Origin: Burkholderiaceae bacterium | Lineage (GTDB): Bacteria > Pseudomonadota > Gammaproteobacteria > Burkholderiales > Burkholderiaceae_C | Direction of reading: 5' to 3' | Assembly (NCBI GenBank): GCA_017848435.1 | Contig: JAFEHU010000083.1 | Location: 51,975 to 115,974 of the forward strand | DNA: 64,000 nucleotides | Shown: in pieces, positions 34,441-43,868 of the stretch | How positions within the stretch are numbered: the first letter of the stretch is position 1 | How the letters are laid out: each line of letters starts with the position of its first letter | The notes under the pieces: generated by a model | What the model was told of the DNA's origin: nothing | Seen by the model: only the letters and a program-made list of their open reading frames with translations | Databases searched by the model: none | Program-made: the position numbers and the translations under genes

Positions 34441-35700
34441 CTATTGCAGCAGCGTGTCGGCCCAGGCCAGCGCCTGCAAGTGGGCCCAGTTGATCTGGTG
34501 GTTGGAGAGGTGCAGGGCCCGCGCGGCCTGGGCGAAACCCTCGTCCTCGCCACGTTCGCAGGCGATTGTCAAATCCAGGAATGGCGCGAACGGGCCGCTG
34601 CGGTAGAGCAGCGCGTCGGTCACCGGCTCGGGCAGTGGCAGCTGGTGCAGCGACTGCGCCATGGGCACGCCCAGCATCACGTCGAGCAGCGAGAACACAC
34701 CGACGATGAAGGCGTTGTCGCAGTCTTCCGGCGCCAGCAGCTCGGCCGCCAGCAATTCGGTCAGCCTGCCACGGACGATGGCGGTGCTGCCAATCGCGGG
34801 CGGTGCCGCGCTGTCCTTGGAGGCGGTGAGCAGCAGCGCGGCCCAGCGGAACAGGTTCTTCTGGCCAATGATCATGGCCGCGTGCCGGAACGAGGTGATC
34901 TCGCAGCTCAGGCCAAAGCCCGACGAGTTGATGAAGCGCAGCAGGTTGAACGACAGCGTCGGGTCGCGCTTGAGCAGCTCTTCAATCGCCGCCAGGTCGG
35001 CGTCGCTGCGCAACAGGTTGATCAGCTGCAGGATGGTCGCCTGCGACGGGCGGATGGTGCGCGCGCTCGCCTGCACCGGCTGGCGCAGCCAGCTGCCCTC
35101 AAACAGGTGCACGCCGAGCTCGGCCACGCGGGTGTACTGCTCCACCGACGCCACGTTGTGGGCCAGCAGCTTGAGGTTGGGGAACTTGCGCACCTTCTGC
35201 ACCAGCGGCGTCAGGATGGCGGCTTGCAGCGTGGCGAGATCGAGCGTCACGTAGCCCGCCAGCGGCAACCAGGCGGCGAACGGCGTGCCCAGCACCGCGT
35301 GGGTAAAGGCCAGGCAGAAGCCACGCTGGCGCAGCGCGGCGAGTTGCAGCGTGCGCGCGTCGATTTCGGCCTGCGGCACGCCGGGCTGGGGGGTGAAGAC
35401 CAGCACCACGCCGTCGGTGGGCACCCGCGCCAGGGTGTTGTCGTGCAGCAGGGCGTCGCTGCAGTGCACGAACACCGTTTTGCGGCCCACCAGCGCGGCC
35501 TTGCCGCCGTCGGCCAGTGCGGTGAAGAGGGTGCTGTCTGGCGTGCCGGCTGGCGCGCCGCGGTGGAACAGCTCGTAGCCGACCACCTGGCGTTTGCGGT
35601 CCAGCAGCTCGCGCCGGCCAACGGGTGAGGGGGTGTTGGTTGCCGTGGCAGTTTCTTCCGCCACCGGTGCGGTGGGGCGGGGCGCAAGCGCTGTGGGCAT
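34441..35700 (-). CDS. EAL-HDOD domain signalling protein (YuxH type)
   Basis: A 419-residue cytosolic protein. The N-terminal EAL-like domain (about residues 25-215) is degenerate: the signature is YELFHRG where active phosphodiesterases have E(A/V)LLR, and metal-binding Glu/Asp residues are not evident, so it probably does not cleave c-di-GMP. The C-terminal HDOD domain (about 215-410) has LLKRDPTLSFNLLRFINSSGFG and FRHAAMIIGQKNLFRWAALLL. Such hybrids act as protein-protein adaptors in motility, biofilm and stress signalling. A GGDEF protein is encoded 6.3 kb away. The start has Pro/Ala-rich non-conserved sequence, so the exact ATG is uncertain. Confidence 0.9.
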   Translation of the reverse strand: MPTALAPRPTAPVAEETATATNTPSPVGRRELLDRKRQVVGYELFHRGAPAGTPDSTLFTALADGGKAALVGRKTVFVHCSDALLHDNTLARVPTDGVVLVFTPQPGVPQAEIDARTLQLAALRQRGFCLAFTHAVLGTPFAAWLPLAGYVTLDLATLQAAILTPLVQKVRKFPNLKLLAHNVASVEQYTRVAELGVHLFEGSWLRQPVQASARTIRPSQATILQLINLLRSDADLAAIEELLKRDPTLSFNLLRFINSSGFGLSCEITSFRHAAMIIGQKNLFRWAALLLTASKDSAAPPAIGSTAIVRGRLTELLAAELLAPEDCDNAFIVGVFSLLDVMLGVPMAQSLHQLPLPEPVTDALLYRSGPFAPFLDLTIACERGEDEGFAQAARALHLSNHQINWAHLQALAWADTLLQ

Positions 35701-35770
35701 GGCGGCAGTCGTGGGGGGAAATCAGGTCACCTGATTCTCCCCGTGTGCCTGCCCGGCTGCGCTGACAAAT

Positions 35771-35788
35771 GGCCCGGAAACCCGGGCC
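35771..35788 (-). terminator. Possible terminator downstream of the small lipoprotein gene
   Basis: GGCCCGG (35771-35777) and CCGGGCC (35782-35788) form a 7-bp stem with a 4-base loop, followed on the minus strand by ATTTGTC. It lies 34 bases past the lipoprotein stop. The T tract is weak. Confidence 0.45.
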
Positions 35789-35821
35789 TGTTCAACCCAC
35801 CAGAGGGGCTGACACCGCGCT

Positions 35822-36037
35822 TCAGTAGCGGTAGGGGTTGCCGGGGCGGCGGTCGTAGCGGTTGGGCACACCGTCGCCATCGCGGTCGCCACGGTAGACC
35901 GGGGCGGTCTGGTACACCGGCTGTTGTTGCTCGTAGTAGCGCCCGCCGTGCCGCCCGCCGTAACCGTAGGGGTACACCACACAACCCGACAGCGTGGCAG
36001 TGGCCACCAGGGCCGCCGCAATGGCCATAATTCTCAT
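35822..36037 (-). CDS. Small lipoprotein with a calcium-loop-like tail
   Basis: A 71-residue protein: short lipoprotein signal with LSGC box (Cys near residue 18), a Tyr/Gly/Gln-rich middle (YGYGGRHGGRYYEQQQ), and a C-terminal DRDGDGVPNRYDRRPGN segment resembling a thrombospondin type 3/EF-hand-like calcium loop. ATG 36037 is fixed by AAGGGAG seven bases upstream and by the signal peptide. Similar small proteins are common in Burkholderiales. Function unknown. The 140 bases between it and the AraC gene hold no gene I can see. Confidence 0.8.
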   Translation of the reverse strand: MRIMAIAAALVATATLSGCVVYPYGYGGRHGGRYYEQQQPVYQTAPVYRGDRDGDGVPNRYDRRPGNPYRY

Positions 36038-36180
36038 GTCATCTCCCTTGGCAGGTGGGCGGCGCGTCCGACGTGGGGCCGTGTTCCCTGCATGGCTGCA
36101 TTGGAGCACCGGCCCATGTAGCGCCGGTGTCTGAACCTGCTGCGGGGCGTGACAGTCGTTACCAGATGTGTGGGCGGTGC

Positions 36181-37209
36181 CTAACCGCGCAGGCGGCGCA
36201 TGGTGTGTGACGGCAGTTCGCCAAAACGCCTGGCATAGGCGTTGGCGAAGATGCCCATGTTGACGTAGCCCCAGCCACTGACGACGGATGACACGGTGGC
36301 TTCGCAGGGGGCGGCGAGCAGTTCGGCCCGCACGCCTTGCAGGCGCAGTTCACGCAGGTAGCTGATCGGCGACTGGTTGCGGAACGAGCGGAACGCGCTG
36401 GTCAGGCCGCGCACGCTCACGCCCACCGCCCCGGCGATCTCGGTCAGCGTGGGGGCAAAGCGCGCGTTGTCGCGCATGTATTCCTCGGCCTGCCGGACGA
36501 AGCGCGGCGCGAGCGTGCCGGCGCGCTGGAACGCGGCGTCGCCAGCGTGCTGGCTCCACTGCGTCAGCAGGTTCATGCCGAGCATTTCCTCGAGGTGCTT
36601 GCCCAACGGGCCGTGCGCGATCTGGTCGGGCATTTCGGCGATGCAGCGGGCGCAGTATTCGAGCAGCGCGAGCCAGCTGGAGCCCGGGCCGCCGAACTTG
36701 AACTTGAGCTTCCACATCCCGTCGGGGGCCGGCAGGCCGTGCCAGCGCTCGTACAGGTCGGCGAGCAGCTGGTGCGGAAAACTCAGGTTGAGTTGGATGT
36801 GGTCGTGGTCGGCCATGACCGCGTAGCCGGTGCGGCTCACGTCCACCAGAAAACTCTCGCCGGCGCCGGTCCACACGCTGCCGTCGTGTTCCACGTTGCC
36901 GTGGATGGTGTTCATGACGATGCCCCGGCCGCATTCCGGGGCGAAATCGTCCAGCCACACCCCCGTGCCATAGCGGAAGCGGCTGAGCGTGAAGCCGCCG
37001 ATGTCGAAGGTGTAGTGGAAGGAATTGGGCTTGTGCACCGTGCCCAGGGGCCGGACGCGGAAGGGCATGTACACCGAGTCGGTGCTGGCGGCGATCTCGT
37101 CCCAGTCGCACGACTCCAGCACCCGGTGGCGCTGGGTGGGGACGCCCTGGGCGTCCAGCAGCAAAGCGTTTTGCAGCGAATGCAGCACGGTGGCCTCTTG
37201 CGTGTCCAT
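36181..37209 (-). CDS. AraC-family transcriptional regulator
   Basis: A 342-residue regulator. The N-terminal ligand-binding domain of the AraC_binding_2 type (about residues 30-215, GRGIVMNTIHGNVEHDG and MADHDHIQLNLSF) precedes a C-terminal double helix-turn-helix (about 245-340: LTEIAGAVGVSVRGLTSAF, then WGYVNMGIFANAYARRFGE with the consensus A..R.FG). It is upstream of, and codirectional with the gene ahead of it, the secreted lipase (143-base gap), whose control is a natural guess but unproven. Confidence 0.9.
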   Translation of the reverse strand: MDTQEATVLHSLQNALLLDAQGVPTQRHRVLESCDWDEIAASTDSVYMPFRVRPLGTVHKPNSFHYTFDIGGFTLSRFRYGTGVWLDDFAPECGRGIVMNTIHGNVEHDGSVWTGAGESFLVDVSRTGYAVMADHDHIQLNLSFPHQLLADLYERWHGLPAPDGMWKLKFKFGGPGSSWLALLEYCARCIAEMPDQIAHGPLGKHLEEMLGMNLLTQWSQHAGDAAFQRAGTLAPRFVRQAEEYMRDNARFAPTLTEIAGAVGVSVRGLTSAFRSFRNQSPISYLRELRLQGVRAELLAAPCEATVSSVVSGWGYVNMGIFANAYARRFGELPSHTMRRLRG

Positions 37210-37352
37210 TCAAACGGGGATGGGCGCCCACGCTACACGAAATCCGGATGCCGGAGCCTGCGGATCAACCCTGTAGCGGCCATTTCCAGGAATCCTGCAG
37301 CCCGGCCCGGGGACTCCGAACACTGAACAAATGGGCCGGGCCACAGGAACCG

Positions 37353-38855
37353 TCAGAACCGGTTGCCGCCGCCGCCGGCCGTGCAGTTGCTGATGGGCGC
37401 CTTGCCGGCGAACCGGTCGGCCAGGAACTGCACGCCGCCCGGTGCGCCCAGGAAGATGCCGGCCATGTGCTCGTAGGGGCCGGAGCGGAACTCCACCGTG
37501 GCACCCTGCGCGCACCAGCTGTTGCGCAGCCGTTCGCCGAACTGGTAGGGCACGATGTTGTCGAGCTGGCCGTGGTAGACGTACATCGGCACGCGCGGTG
37601 CGATGGTGCCGAGCAGCTGCTCCTTCAGCCGGGCGCGGAACTGCGGCAGCTGGGCGAAGTCGGGCGAGGTCACGTCCGAGGAGCGCAGGCCGGGGTAGGC
37701 CAGCAGCTCCTGGTACACGCACTGGGTGCGCGCGGCCTCGAACAGTTTCTTGGCCTGGTCGTTCTTGACGTAGTTCTTCAGGTTCAGCTCGGGGTAGGCG
37801 TTGTCGTAGCCCACCATGATGGCCAGCAGCACGCCGGAGTTGATCAGGCCGCCCTGGTTGAAGAAGTCGACCAGATCATTCATGTCGGTGACCACGCCGC
37901 CGGCGACGACGCCCTTCATGTTCAGTTCGGGCGCGTAGGTGGGCTGCAGCTGCGCGGCCCAGGCGGCGGCCTGGCCACCCTGCGAGTAGCCGGTCAGGCC
38001 GATCATGCTGTCGGCCTTGGTGGCACCGGTGTTGGGCAGGTTCAGCGCGGCGCGGACCACGTCCAGCCCCGCCATGCCTTCGGGCCGGCCCACCAGGTAG
38101 GGCTCGGGCACCTGGGTGCCGCCGCCGATGTAGTCGGTCACGGCCACCACGTAGCCGCGCAGCAGCAGCTGGTGGTATTCGGCCACCGAGTAGTCCACCA
38201 TCAGCGGCGAGATGGTGGCGGCGTTGAAGCCCTGCGACGGCGCGCAGTGGTCGCCCATGCCGCGCGTGCCTGGCGTGATGCCGACCACCGGGCGCGCTTT
38301 GTACTTGGGCCCGCCCACCGGAACGCCAAGGTTGGCGCCCAGCAGTTCACCCACCACCGGCAGCGTGGGCAGCGGGCCCTGCACGCTCAGCGGCAGGTTG
38401 ACCAGGCCGCTCAGGTCCAGCCGGGGCACCAGCACCGTGCCGGTGACCGGCACCAGCTTGCCGTTGTGGTCGGTCGAGACGTACATCACCTGCGTCACCG
38501 TGGCTTCCGGGTACAGCGGGGCCAGCACGGTGCGGCTCTTCAGGATGTCGCCCGGCTTCTTGCCGGCGGTGGACACGCCGTTGACGTCGTAGAACGGGTC
38601 GTTGCGGCCGCCGTATAGCACCTTCTGCACGCTGGTCAGCAGGTCGCCGTTGAGCAGCCCGGTCACCGGCGTCAGGCTGGGCAGGCCGCCCAGGGCCAGC
38701 GGGCCGCCGTTGACGGATGCGTTGGCCGATGCGCCGGGTGTGCTGCCGGTCAGCGAGAGCTGGGCACCGGCCGGTGCGCTCAGCACCGCGACCGATGCCG
38801 CGACCAGCAAGCCGGCCAGCCTGCCCAGGCGGCCAAATGAAGGGGTGGTTTTCAC
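37353..38855 (-). CDS. Secreted lipase/feruloyl-esterase-like protein (LIP family)
   Basis: A 500-residue exported alpha/beta hydrolase. A signal peptide (hydrophobic LAGLLVAASVAVLSAPAGA) precedes the mature N-terminus AQLSLTG. The secretory-lipase family motif PVVGITPGTRGMGDHCAPS is followed by the nucleophile elbow IGLTGYSQGGQAAAWA (GYSQG). Asp is in VYHGQLDNIVP and His in PYEHMAGI. The GTG start 38855 is preferred because AGGAG lies 8 bases upstream. An ATG-less longer frame to 38957 has no signal peptide at its N-terminus. Even cysteines (DHCAPS, TQCVY, SWCAQ, SNCTA) fit periplasmic or extracellular disulfides. Confidence 0.87.
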   Translation of the reverse strand: MKTTPSFGRLGRLAGLLVAASVAVLSAPAGAQLSLTGSTPGASANASVNGGPLALGGLPSLTPVTGLLNGDLLTSVQKVLYGGRNDPFYDVNGVSTAGKKPGDILKSRTVLAPLYPEATVTQVMYVSTDHNGKLVPVTGTVLVPRLDLSGLVNLPLSVQGPLPTLPVVGELLGANLGVPVGGPKYKARPVVGITPGTRGMGDHCAPSQGFNAATISPLMVDYSVAEYHQLLLRGYVVAVTDYIGGGTQVPEPYLVGRPEGMAGLDVVRAALNLPNTGATKADSMIGLTGYSQGGQAAAWAAQLQPTYAPELNMKGVVAGGVVTDMNDLVDFFNQGGLINSGVLLAIMVGYDNAYPELNLKNYVKNDQAKKLFEAARTQCVYQELLAYPGLRSSDVTSPDFAQLPQFRARLKEQLLGTIAPRVPMYVYHGQLDNIVPYQFGERLRNSWCAQGATVEFRSGPYEHMAGIFLGAPGGVQFLADRFAGKAPISNCTAGGGGNRF

Positions 38856-39061
38856 GGAAATGTCTCCTTTTGTTTGCAATGGCGGTTCACCGTGGCGCGG
38901 TCGCAAAACCGGTCCGCAGTGGGCAATTGCATCGTAGGAGCCGGGGTCTGGCGGCACCGCTTCCGGATGGCAGCGGGCTGTCTCCCGCTGGCTGAAATGT
39001 TGACGATTCCCTTACAAGTGGGGTGGCGGCGGAATGCCACCCGGTGCGCGGCGGCGTTGTC

Positions 39062-39652
39062 TCAGGGCGCGTCCACCCACACCAGCCGGCCCTGCCCAGC
39101 CTCGTTCAGGCGCGCCACCAGCCGAGGGGCGTCGCTGTCAGGCAGGCTGAAGCTGGCTTCCACCAGCGTGCCGTGGCGGGCTTCCAGCAGCGTGGCGCCG
39201 GCCGCGTCCAGCTCGCGGCGCAGCAGGCCTTCGAGCGCGTAGGGCACGGCGCAGTGCAGGGTGTGCAGGCGTTGCAACCGCACCTTGGGCGCCTGCAGCA
39301 GCGCCTGGGCCACGCTGTCGGTGTAGGCGCGTACCAGGCCACCGGCGCCGAGTTGCACGCCGCCGTAGTAGCGCACCACCGTGGCCAGCACGCCGTCGAG
39401 GTCCTGGTGGCGCAGCACTTCCAGCATGGGCCGGCCGGCGGTGCCACTGGGTTCACCGTCGTCCACCGCCGCCGACTGGCCACCGGCCATCAGCGCCCAG
39501 CAGACGTGGGTGGCCTGCGGGTGCGCGCGCCACAGCGCGGCCACCACCGCCTGCGCGGCGGCACGGTCCGGCACCGGTTGCACACAGCCGATGAAGCGAC
39601 TTTTTTTGACCAACAGTTCGCTGTGGGCGGCTGCAGACAGGCTGTAGGGCAT
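39062..39652 (-). CDS. YigZ/IMPACT family protein
   Basis: A 196-residue protein with the UPF0029/IMPACT N-terminal domain: KKSRFIGCVQPV, ATHVCWA, VDDGEPSGTAGRPML and VVRYYGGVQLGAGGLVRAY are the family signatures. A C-terminal DUF1949 ferredoxin-like domain follows (about residues 130-195). Bacterial YigZ is of unclear function, with nucleic-acid or translation-factor interaction proposed from structure. It starts at ATG 39652. An AT-rich repeat separates it from the hyi gene. Confidence 0.93.
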   Translation of the reverse strand: MPYSLSAAAHSELLVKKSRFIGCVQPVPDRAAAQAVVAALWRAHPQATHVCWALMAGGQSAAVDDGEPSGTAGRPMLEVLRHQDLDGVLATVVRYYGGVQLGAGGLVRAYTDSVAQALLQAPKVRLQRLHTLHCAVPYALEGLLRRELDAAGATLLEARHGTLVEASFSLPDSDAPRLVARLNEAGQGRLVWVDAP

Positions 39653-39675
39653 TCAGCGGGTGTTTTTCATGCCAA

Positions 39676-39726
39676 AACCGCATCAAGCCTCAGTGCAGGC
39701 TGGCGATTCAGCTATACAAATCATAG
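39676..39726 (+). repeat. AT-rich Comamonadaceae-type repeat between hyi and yigZ
   Basis: CATCAAGCCTCAGTGCAGGC then TTCAGCTATACAAATCATAG. A clear full-length copy lying 9 bases past the hyi stop and just ahead of the yigZ ATG (on the opposite strand). Confidence 0.75.
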
Positions 39727-39734
39727 TATTGGGC

Positions 39735-40559
39735 TCATGCCCAGGCGGCGCGCCAGCCCAGCCCGGCGGTCGTGCCACCCGGCTGTTGGCCGAGCCGGGG
39801 CCGGTACTCGCAGCCGACCCAGCCGGTGTAGCCCAGTTCGTCCAGCAGCGCCAGCAGGTAGGCGTGGTTCAGCTCGCCGCCGTCGGGCTCCTGCCGCTCG
39901 GGCACGCTGGCGATCTGGATGTGGGCCACGTTGTGGGTGGGCAGGTACTTGCGCAGCTTCATCGCCACGTCGCCTTCTACCACCTGGCAGTGGTAGAGGT
40001 CCATCTGCACCTTGAGGTTGGGCGCGCTCACGGCGGCCACAATTTCGTGCGCGTGGTCTTGCCGGTTGACGAAGTAGCGCGGCATGTCGCGCTGGTTGAT
40101 GCCTTCGACCAGCAGCGTCACGCCAAACTGTGCGGCCTCGGCGGCGGCCCACTTCAGGTTGGCCACCACCAGCGGCTTCAGTGCCTCCCGCTCCATGCCC
40201 GCCGGCAAAATGCCCGACATCACATGCACCTGCGGGCAGCCGAGCTGCTGCGCGTAATGCAGCGCATAGGCGATGCCGGCACGGAACTCGACCTCGCGGC
40301 CCGGCAGGGCGGCGGTGCCGCGTTCGCCACGGTCCCAGGCGGTTTGCATCGCGGCGTGGTCGGCGCCGCCGGGCGGGGTGTTGAACAGCACCTGCTGCAG
40401 CCCGAACGCGTCCAGCCGGGCCTTGATCTCGGCGGCGGGCCAGGCGTAGGGGAACAAAAATTCCACGCCCTGGAACCCGTCGCGCGCGGCCAGGGCAAAG
40501 CGGTCGAGGAACGGCGCCTCGGTGTACATCAGGCTCAGGTTGGCGGCGAATTTCGGCAT
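39735..40559 (-). CDS. hyi: Hydroxypyruvate isomerase / 2-oxo-tetronate isomerase-like TIM barrel
   Basis: Interconverts hydroxypyruvate and tartronate semialdehyde, or acts on a related 2-oxo sugar acid (OtnI). The 274-residue xylose-isomerase-like TIM barrel has [30 protein letters not shown], metal-binding Glu in [12 protein letters not shown], Asp in VQMDLYHCQ, His in [15 protein letters not shown] and the C-terminal Glu in VGCEYRP. No glyoxylate carboligase or tartronate reductase gene is adjacent, so the exact substrate is open. ATG 40559 is directly before the conserved N-terminus. Confidence 0.88.
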   Translation of the reverse strand: MPKFAANLSLMYTEAPFLDRFALAARDGFQGVEFLFPYAWPAAEIKARLDAFGLQQVLFNTPPGGADHAAMQTAWDRGERGTAALPGREVEFRAGIAYALHYAQQLGCPQVHVMSGILPAGMEREALKPLVVANLKWAAAEAAQFGVTLLVEGINQRDMPRYFVNRQDHAHEIVAAVSAPNLKVQMDLYHCQVVEGDVAMKLRKYLPTHNVAHIQIASVPERQEPDGGELNHAYLLALLDELGYTGWVGCEYRPRLGQQPGGTTAGLGWRAAWA

Positions 40560-40590
40560 GGCGAAATTCTGGCACGTTGGCCGGCGACGG

Positions 40591-41976
40591 TTACAGGGCC
40601 AGTGTTTTCAGCAGCCAGCCGGCCAGCGCACACGCGCCGATCACCGGGATCACCCCCACCTTGAAGCGGAACAGCGCCAGCGCCGCCCCCAGCGCAATGG
40701 CCAGCGCGCCCACATCCACCCGCGCCCACCATGGCCCGGCGCCTTCGACGAAGACGGTGTGGTCAATGAAGAACAGCGCCAGGCTGGCAATCACGCCCAC
40801 CACCGCGGCGGTGATGGCGGTCAGTGGCGCGGTGAAGCCGAGCTTGCCGTGGGTGGACTCGACCAGCGGCCCGCCGGCCAGGATGAACAGGAAAGACGGC
40901 AAAAAGGTGAACCAGGTCACCACGCTGGCGGCCAGCGCGGCGCCCAGAAACAGCGCCTCCGGCCCCAGCACCTGCTTAGCCCAGCCGCCCACAAAGCCGA
41001 CAAACGCCACCACCATGATCAGCGGGCCAGGCGTGGTTTCGCCCAGCGCCAGGCCGTCGATCATCTGCAACGCGGTGAGCCACTGGTAGTGCTCTACCGC
41101 ACCTTGGTACACATAGGGCAGCACCGCGTAGGCGCCGCCAAAAGTCAGCAGCGCGGCCTTGGTGAAAAACCAGCCCATCTGCGCCAGCGTGCCATGCCAA
41201 CCCTGCCAAGCCACCAGCAGGCCCATGGGCAGCAGCCAGAGCACCGCGCCCACAGCCACCAGCAGCGCCAGCCGTGTGGGCCGGAAACGGGCGTGTGGCG
41301 GGGTGGGGGTGTTGTCGTCGATCACCGCCGGGCCGTGGTGGGCCTGCGCCGCGCCATGGCCACTGCCTCCGGCAAACTGCGCCGGCGTCCAGCGCGCGCC
41401 CAGCCAGCCGGTGAGTGCGGCGGCCAGCACCACCCACGGGAACGGCACCGCTAGCAGCCCCACCGCGCCAAAACTCAGCACGGTGATGGCCCAGAGCAGC
41501 GGCACCCGGCGCGGGTGCTTCAAGGTCTTGCTGCCAATGCGCCAGACCGCGTGCACCACGATGGCGGCCACGGCAGGCTTGATGCCGTACAGCAGGCCCG
41601 CCACCAGGGGCACGTCGCCATAGGCCAGGTACACCCAGCTCAGGCCAATGAGGATCAGCAGCGACGGCAGCACAAACAGCACCCCCGCCACCACGCCGCC
41701 CAGCGTGCGGTGCATCAGCCAGCCGATGTAGGTGGCGAGCTGCTGCGCTTCGGGGCCGGGCAGCAGCATGCAGTAGTTGAGCGCGTGGAGAAAGCGTTTC
41801 TCGGAGATCCAGCGCCGCTCGTCCACCAGCTCGCGGTGCATCACCGCGATTTGCCCGGCGGGCCCGCCAAAGCTGATGAAACCGAGCTTGAGCCAGAACC
41901 AGAAGGCCGACCAAAACGGCACGGTTGTTGGCGCTTGGTTGCCCGTTTCAGGGTTGTTTTCAGTTTCAGTGTTCAT
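40591..41976 (-). CDS. chrA: Chromate ion transporter ChrA, long-chain (two-domain) type
   Basis: A 461-residue inner-membrane protein made of two homologous CHR domains. The first (about residues 20-195) has [21 protein letters not shown] and [12 protein letters not shown]. The second (about 255-455) has [15 protein letters not shown] and [16 protein letters not shown]. About ten membrane segments are seen. A His-rich hydrophilic linker ([11 protein letters not shown]) joins the halves. Exports chromate in characterised cases. No chrB regulator is visible here. Divergent from the diguanylate cyclase gene with 44 bases between starts. Confidence 0.93.
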   Translation of the reverse strand: MNTETENNPETGNQAPTTVPFWSAFWFWLKLGFISFGGPAGQIAVMHRELVDERRWISEKRFLHALNYCMLLPGPEAQQLATYIGWLMHRTLGGVVAGVLFVLPSLLILIGLSWVYLAYGDVPLVAGLLYGIKPAVAAIVVHAVWRIGSKTLKHPRRVPLLWAITVLSFGAVGLLAVPFPWVVLAAALTGWLGARWTPAQFAGGSGHGAAQAHHGPAVIDDNTPTPPHARFRPTRLALLVAVGAVLWLLPMGLLVAWQGWHGTLAQMGWFFTKAALLTFGGAYAVLPYVYQGAVEHYQWLTALQMIDGLALGETTPGPLIMVVAFVGFVGGWAKQVLGPEALFLGAALAASVVTWFTFLPSFLFILAGGPLVESTHGKLGFTAPLTAITAAVVGVIASLALFFIDHTVFVEGAGPWWARVDVGALAIALGAALALFRFKVGVIPVIGACALAGWLLKTLAL

Positions 41977-42020
41977 ACCAATGCGCCGACAATCTCATCC
42001 TGAAATAGTATCAGCCGGTG

Positions 42021-43745
42021 ATGAAAAATTCCCCCCCTCCACTCGAAGCACAGGCCATCGTGTCCGATGGACAACCCGCGCCCGCCACCCGCAGTTTTCG
42101 CCTGCAGGTGGCCCTGGTGTTTGGCACGCTGATCGCCATCACCGCGGTGGCGCTGTCGCTGGTGGGGGGCGACATTCTGACCAAGCAGGTGCGCCAGCGC
42201 ACCGAGCTGTCGCTGGCGGTGGTCGCGGGCAATGTCTCGCGCACGCTGGCGTCCGAGCTGTTCAGCGGCAGCGTCGAGGTGCTGAAAATGGCCGGCCTGC
42301 AGGCGCTGTGGACCAACGGCCTGAGCTCACCCGATGTGGGGCAGATGCTGGCGCTGAGCAAAGCCACCACGCCCTACAGCTCCTGGGTGGGTGTGACCGA
42401 CACCAAAGGCGTGGTGCGCGCCGCCACCGACGGCATCCTGCTTGGCCAGAACGTCGCACAGCGGCCCTGGTTTGGCGCGGGCCTGGCGGGCCACTTTGTG
42501 GGCGACGTGCACCCGGCCAAGCTGCTGTCCAAGTTGCTGCCACCTTCGGCCAGCGGCGAGCCGCTGCGTTTTGTGGACTTTGCAGCGCCGCTGGTGGTGG
42601 GCGGGCAGACCGTGGGCGTGCTCGGCATCCACGGCAGCATTGACTGGCTGTCGGCCCTGATCGACAAGCTGTTGCCCGCCAACGCGTTCCAGCGCGAGAT
42701 CGAGGTGTTTGTGTTCGACCGCGAAGGCACGCTGCTGTTTGGCCCCGGCGGTAAAACAGCGCCCTACCTGGCCATGGGCCAGACCGCGCCCCTGACCGTG
42801 CCGGGCAACGCCAGGGGGCCGACGATCTCGGTCGTGCGCTGGGCCGACAGCCGCGAGTATTTGACCTCGCAGCAGCGGGTGTTGGCCCAGTCGACGGTGA
42901 GTGACCTCGGCTGGCAGGTGGCGGTGCGTGAACCGGTGGAGCTCGCCTTTCTGGAAGTGCAGAGAGCCACCCAGCTGGCGCTGGCGATTGGCCTGGCCGT
43001 GGCCGCACTGGGCGCGCTACTAGCCTGGTGGCTGGCCGGCCGCGTCAGCAGCAACCTGTCGTCCATCGTCCGGGCCGCGCGCGATGTGGAAGCCGGCAAA
43101 GACGGTGCCGAAATCCCGCTGCTGAGCAGCAGCGAAGAACTGCAAAGCCTGTCCACTTCATTGAACCGCATGACGCGCCGCCTGCAGACCGCCAACCAGG
43201 AAATGGAGGCCACGGTGCGGGAGCGCACCGCCGAGCTGCAGGAGGCCAACTTCAAGCTTGGCCAACTGGCGCAGCGGGACCCCCTGACCGGCCTGCTGAA
43301 CCGGCGCGGGCTGGACGCGGTGTTCAAGTCGGCGCTGGCGGTGGCGCACCGCAGTGGCCGGCCGCTGGCGGTGGCGATGGTGGACATCGACCATTTCAAG
43401 CGCATCAACGACCAGCATGGCCACGACGTCGGCGACGCGGTGCTGGTGGCGCTGGCCCGGCTGATCAAGAAGCGGGTGCGCCAGGCCGACGTGGTGGCCC
43501 GCTTTGGTGGCGAAGAGTTCGTGGTGGTGCTGCCCGACACCAACCTCGACGGTGCCGAACAACTTGCCCAGCTGCTGGTGGAGGCCGTTGCCAGCCATGA
43601 GCAGCCACCCTACGGCCGCGTGACCATCAGCGTTGGCGTGGCCGAAGCCAGCGGCGAAGCCACCGATTTGACCGAGCTGCTGCAACGTGCCGACGCGGCG
43701 ATGTACCGCGCCAAACACCTGGGACGCAACCAAGTCTGCAGGTAG
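42021..43745 (+). CDS. Membrane diguanylate cyclase with periplasmic Cache-type sensor
   Basis: Makes cyclic di-GMP. The 574-residue product has a membrane helix (about residues 30-52), a periplasmic dCACHE-like domain (about 60-310, with SSWVGVTDTKGVVRAATDG and RPWF), a second helix (about 315-338), a HAMP-like segment, a coiled coil (to ~415) and a GGDEF domain. The active-site motif is GGEEF (residues ~496-500). An RxxD inhibitory site (RQAD, ~487-490) sits five residues before it, so product feedback is expected. A GTG three bases upstream (42018) is an alternative start. Followed by a GC-rich repeat and the convergent metW gene. Confidence 0.93.
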   Translation: MKNSPPPLEAQAIVSDGQPAPATRSFRLQVALVFGTLIAITAVALSLVGGDILTKQVRQRTELSLAVVAGNVSRTLASELFSGSVEVLKMAGLQALWTNGLSSPDVGQMLALSKATTPYSSWVGVTDTKGVVRAATDGILLGQNVAQRPWFGAGLAGHFVGDVHPAKLLSKLLPPSASGEPLRFVDFAAPLVVGGQTVGVLGIHGSIDWLSALIDKLLPANAFQREIEVFVFDREGTLLFGPGGKTAPYLAMGQTAPLTVPGNARGPTISVVRWADSREYLTSQQRVLAQSTVSDLGWQVAVREPVELAFLEVQRATQLALAIGLAVAALGALLAWWLAGRVSSNLSSIVRAARDVEAGKDGAEIPLLSSSEELQSLSTSLNRMTRRLQTANQEMEATVRERTAELQEANFKLGQLAQRDPLTGLLNRRGLDAVFKSALAVAHRSGRPLAVAMVDIDHFKRINDQHGHDVGDAVLVALARLIKKRVRQADVVARFGGEEFVVVLPDTNLDGAEQLAQLLVEAVASHEQPPYGRVTISVGVAEASGEATDLTELLQRADAAMYRAKHLGRNQVCR

Positions 43746-43748
43746 ATG

Positions 43749-43830
43749 GCCCCCACGGTTGCGCACTGCGTGTCGCGCCCTGCCCCCCGAGGGGGCCGCA
43801 TTTCGCCTTGGGGCGGCCCGGCGGCGAAAC
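43749..43830 (+). repeat. GC-rich dispersed repeat, copy 5
   Basis: CCCCCACGGTTGCGCACTGC, the core CTGCCCCCCGAGGGGGCC, then GCATTTCGCCTTGGGGCGGC. Same subtype as copy 3 at 21541. It lies between two convergent genes and could serve as a terminator hairpin. Confidence 0.9.
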
Positions 43831-43868
43831 CCGCCCCCGTGGCGGCACACTGAGCGCGGCCCCTTGTA

